In this document: positions 60,713-64,000 of the stretch, in pieces | Layout: every line of letters begins with the position of its first letter | Position numbering within the stretch: the stretch's first letter is position 1 | NCBI GenBank assembly: GCA_951394045.1 | Contig: OX595993.1 | Coordinates: forward strand, 372,001 to 436,000 | Length of the DNA: 64,000 bases | Direction: 5' to 3' | From: Nitzschia sp. DOCU1 | Lineage: Eukaryota; Bacillariophyta; Bacillariophyceae; Bacillariales; Bacillariaceae | Position numbers and translations under genes: made by a program | The notes under the pieces: model-generated | What the model saw: only the letters and a program-made list of their open reading frames with translations | Database searches by the model: none | What the model was told of the DNA's origin: nothing

Positions 60713-61812
60713 TTATGGAATACACCCCAAAAACACATCATGGTAAAGTTTCATTTGCTGTCCATTCTTCCCTTTAGTATGCAAAACAGCAGGTGAGTCT
60801 TCACCATCAGGGTCCCTCAACTGCACGGAGGTCAGGTATGTAAGAAACTGGTTGATTTTCTTCCTCCCTGCTTCAAAATACGCAAACATGGAGAACACTT
60901 CAACCCACTTTGGTGGGCAATGAAGCCAATGGGGAAAGTTCTTCGTTGGACTGATAAAATCGATGACCGCAATGCGAACAAGCAAATGCTCTGGCTGTGC
61001 CTTCACGATATGGTATCCTGAAACTGCTTGGCAAACATACCAAGTTCAGAGGAGTTGGAACCATTGGAAGTTATGGGTGCCTTCATCGGAGTACTGTAGA
61101 TGTCGCCGACGTTTGACAATTCTGGGAGATCATTTCCAATATCGGGTGCCTTTGTAGGAGTACTGTAGATGTCAACGACGTTTGGCAACTCTGGGAGATC
61201 ATTTCCAATATCGGCTGTTTGTATTAGAAAATTGAAATTCGGTTAAAATTACCAAAATCAGAAATGCACACGGGGTCCACCAAGAGTCCGATGTTACATA
61301 CCTTGGCAGGTATCACTGACAGTCTTCTTGCGGGCCATTTCTGCCTTCGAGGACAAACCTGGCAAGTTGTTTCTGAACACCTCTTCTTCCACTGGGAAGT
61401 CGTTCCGGAAAGCCTCTTCTATGGGCACACCAGACGCACTTTCAATGTCCTCCTTTCCTTGATCATGGTTTTGTTTCTAAAGCGACACCCCTGCAGCTTT
61501 CTTCCTTTCATCCAAGGCCTGCTCTTTGATTCCTTCCTTGGACTTGGCCACAAGAGCTTCTTCTTTGGATGCAAATGAAACAATCTCAACTTTCGCAGTA
61601 GGGGATTCCCTGACGATAACCTTCAACATTTCCTCCGGAGATTCCAATATAATCAGCTTTCCGTCCACCCTCAAACATGTAATATCAATGCCATCCTCAG
61701 CACCACCACCAACTTTATTTTTATTCTTGGCTGCATGAGGGCTTGAATGCTTACCTTGTTTCAAAGCCTTCCCCTTTCGGGAAGGTGTGGGTTTCTCCCT
61801 AGTATTAGCCAT
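60713..61812 (-). pseudogene. Broken gene of unknown family with a 23-residue tandem repeat
   Basis: The ATG at 61812 opens MANTREKPTPSRKGKALKQG. The frame meets TAG at 61477-61479 but continues in phase (KQNHDQGKEDIESASGVPIE) to a GT-AG intron at 61215-61301. The next exon encodes two tandem copies of a 23-residue unit beginning DIGNDLPEL and ending TPxKAP (69-bp repeat, about 61075-61212). It stops at 61003, while a +1 frame carries on as YHIVKAQPEHLLVRIAVIDF and ends FLGCIP at 60713. One nonsense change and one frameshift thus separate it from a continuous gene. The tail (EDSPAVLHTKGKNGQQMKL) does not match any family I know. Confidence 0.5.
61075..61212 (-). repeat. 69-bp coding tandem repeat, two copies
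   Basis: Two adjacent 69-bp units code for DIGNDLPEL(P/S)NV(V/G)DIYSTP(T/M)KAP. Few differences separate them, so the duplication is recent. Confidence 0.85.
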
Positions 61813-62120
61813 TTTGATTTTATGAGCGGGATCCGTACAACAATTCCAAACCTTGTGAACATGTAGGATATGTTCTTGCCACAATTTTTTCCCAACGGCT
61901 TAAAGAGTACGTTGATGAACCAACCTTCTAAATAATACATGAGTAATTCATGTCAATAGATGGCACCACGGTCCCCCCATCTCCTGTCAAACTTTTATTT
62001 CTCCATCTGGGACATCTTAAGAAAACGTTTCTTTGCATCCGGGACAAGACAGAATTCCAATGTCGGCAAAAAATTGGTGCTATCTAAACAATTTTGCGCA
62101 ACAAAGACAATCAATATCGT

Positions 62121-62381
62121 ATTTTCGTAATAATAACGAAATAATAATACCACATGACTAATACTTAAGAACAGACAGCGCCAAACTGCTGTCCCTGGTT
62201 TCTGCATTCCAATCCAATTTTCGTAATAATAACGAAATATTGATACCATATTACTAATACTTAAGAACAGAAGGCGCCAAACTGCTGTCCCTGGTTTCTG
62301 CATTCCAATCCTATTTTCGTACTATTAACGAAATATTAATACCACATGACTAATACTTAAGAACAGAAGGCGCCAAACTGC
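62121..62381 (+). repeat. 96-bp tandem repeat, about 2.7 copies
   Basis: Units start at 62121, 62217 and 62313, each with ATTTTCGTA, TAACGAAAT, ACTAATACTTAAGAACAG and GCGCCAAACTGC. The first two copies carry TTCGTAATAATAACGAA, whose ends are inverted complements, so each can form a small hairpin. It lies upstream of the cyclin gene. Confidence 0.85.
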
Positions 62382-62514
62382 AGTGCTGCTCAAACGGTGT
62401 TTCGATACAGGAGGCCCGATCTTACATTGGCAAGAATGGGTATCTCCAAATTCATGCTTCCCATATTTTTCGGAAGGTGCATTGTTGTGTGCAACAGTAA
62501 AAACTTCAACAGAG

Positions 62515-63565
62515 ATGAGGACAACTTCCGTTCGGTCGGAACAAAACAACAAGGTAACAACGGAACGTTGTGCTAACCATAGGTCCAAACAACTGGCATT
62601 ACAATGTTTTAATACATGGAGATTGGCGGACAGTCCTACCTACAAATCATCATCTGAAAAATCAGCAATAGAACATAAAACAGGAACAGGACTAAAAAGA
62701 CATCAAACAATTCAAGGAATATCGGAGAAAACGACAAATCACCTTGATGACCCTACATATGTCTGCGAGTACGCAACGGGCATTTATCAAGCCTTATACG
62801 CACAAGAGGTAAGAATGTGCTTCCACCATGTTTTCTTCTACATTGTACAATGAAAACGTCTAATTTTTGGCTTCATTTCATAGGAAAAGACAATGCTAAC
62901 CCAATACATGGATGGTCAGCCCATGCTGAATGCAAAGATGCGTGCCATTTTAATCAATTGGCTTGTTCAGATCCAAATTGGAATGAAATTTCAAGAAGAG
63001 ACATTGTACTTTTCAGTCAACATAATAGACCGATATCTTTCAAAACAAACGATTATCAGATCCGACCTTTAGCTACTAGGAATCACAGCGTTTTTCATTG
63101 CCTGCAAACATGAAGAGTTATACCCGCTGACAATCAAGGATTGTACACAAGCAACCGAAGAATCTTATTCAAAACAAGACGTCATTGATATGGAGATGAA
63201 CATAGCCATGACTCTACGATTTGCCTTTTTCATCCGGACAGGATACCAATTCATTAATCGCTTTCATTATATTGCAGACAACGTCAAGGACGTCCGTCAC
63301 TTGGCCAATTGTTATCTGGAGAGAATGCTTCAAGAGTACAAATCCCTCAAATACAGGCCATCCTTACTTGCGGCAGCAGCAGTGTGCCTTGCTCATTGTA
63401 ATCCACATCTAGGTAATGAAGGTGGAAGAATGGTAAGATACCTCATTAACGACCCACCTAGAAAATAGCCCTACTAATCATACCCCAAAGCCAACTACCC
63501 TCCTCGAATATACAGGTTTTACATTGACAGACATAACGGAGGCCTCAGAGTTCATGGCGCCCTAA
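62515..63565 (+). pseudogene. B-type cyclin gene interrupted by one in-frame TAG
   Basis: Three exons in perfect phase: 62515-62808, 62884-63432 and 63491-63565, with introns of 75 and 58 bp. The first exon ends with DPTYVCEYATGIYQALYAQE, the second begins the cyclin box: YMDGQPMLNAKMRAILINWL, ETLYFSVNIIDRYLS, then FFIACKHEELYPLTIKD and SKQDVIDMEMNIAMTLRF. The C-terminal fold has ANCYLERMLQEYKSLKYRPS and LLEYTGFTLTDI. At 63070-63072 a TAG replaces the conserved Gln of the RSxLQLxGIT segment (a CAG-to-TAG change), and is followed by CTA, a context known to weaken termination. Otherwise nothing is broken. The N-terminus is short with no clear destruction box. It is a recently killed gene, an allele, or a readthrough case. 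Confidence 0.75.
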
Positions 63566-63855
63566 ATGTGACGAAGAATGTCGTCGGAGTTTTTTCATTA
63601 TAGCCCTTCAAGAAGGAGAAAAAGAAGCCTTTGGGGCATATTCAGGTTGTTGCAAGCGCAACCTTTGGGGCATATTTGTGGGTTTATAAGCCCCTAAGAA
63701 ACGAATGGAAATTCCTGCCTCTGGAAGGAGCAGAACTTCAAAAAACATGGTCTGCAGCGGTGGGTCGTCAATGTTTCAGGTTTTTGGGTGAATGTTGTGG
63801 TACTGTGCGGTGTTTCTTTTACCGTTGACACAACCTACCATTTCCTGTTGAGTTG

Positions 63856-64000
63856 ATGATGACAGATAGCTCTGAGATGACTATGCTTCCTGATTATTTC
63901 ATGGGTACGGAGACCGAAAATGAAAGCAAAGTGGAAGGCTCGGAGGAAGAGGGAGACGAAGAACCGAAGGAGAACAAGGATATCAACGAGACCTACCGCA
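63856..64000 (+). CDS. Acidic N-terminal fragment of a gene running off the window
   Basis: Two adjacent ATGs at 63856 and 63859 open a frame with no stop to the window end (48 codons): DSSEMTMLPDYFMGTETENE followed by Glu-rich sequence. Too short for a family call. It could also be an internal exon. Confidence 0.35.
   Translation, partial: MMTDSSEMTMLPDYFMGTETENESKVEGSEEEGDEEPKENKDINETYR

Noticed and set aside
36639..63072. Reassignment of UGA or UAG to sense in this organism
   Set aside because: Intact genes end with TAA (RING, CCT neighbour FKBP/TPR, phosphatase), TGA (NYN, nucleolin) and TAG (tetraspan 1), so all three act as stops.

Overview
The window looks like nuclear DNA of a stramenopile alga, most likely a pennate diatom. 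This is an inference from compact genes with short GT-AG introns (about 55-180 nt), single-copy eukaryotic genes (CCT chaperonin beta, nucleolin, bestrophin, cyclin B, SPX-MFS phosphate transporter), diatom-style Ty1/copia and Ty3/gypsy retroelements, and dense gene packing with short divergent promoters. All three stop codons terminate intact genes, so the code is standard.

Region 1 (1-24 kb) is gene-dense host DNA: an SDR-like membrane protein (cut by the window edge), a RING-H2 ubiquitin ligase, CCT2, an FKBP/TPR co-chaperone-like protein, a bestrophin channel, a 528-bp fold-back repeat, a YGYEDPD-repeat protein, a secreted/membrane glycerophosphodiesterase, a NYN/PIN-like nuclease, an SPX-MFS vacuolar-type phosphate transporter, a glycine-zipper protein of unknown role, a broken sulfotransferase and phosphoserine phosphatase.

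Region 2 (24.0-46.0 kb) is a nest of three LTR retrotransposons. A Ty1/copia element (LTRs at 24035 and 45581) is split by two Ty3/gypsy elements that landed five bases apart in its integrase region. Gypsy-A lies on the minus strand (27772-33521, 618-bp LTRs, CATAC duplication). Gypsy-B lies on the plus strand (33536-43077, 309-bp LTRs, TGCT duplication). Gypsy-B is the most unusual object here. Its pol carries, between RNase H and integrase, a segment of about 310 residues that follows the motif order of a C5 cytosine DNA methyltransferase but has lost the catalytic residues. Its gag-protease and pol frames are separated by one in-frame UGA. Its gag starts inside the LTR. A 200-N gap cuts the right copia LTR.

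Region 3 (46-54 kb) is a decayed tandem array of host sequence around two paralogous four-helix membrane proteins with PPxY tails, whose 3' halves have been homogenised. It also holds a frame-disrupted gene of unknown family.

Region 4 (54-64 kb) has a nucleolin-like gene, then several minus-strand genes of unknown family, mostly broken by in-frame stops, a 96-bp tandem repeat, and a B-type cyclin gene interrupted by one UAG at a conserved Gln position. An acidic open frame runs off the right edge.
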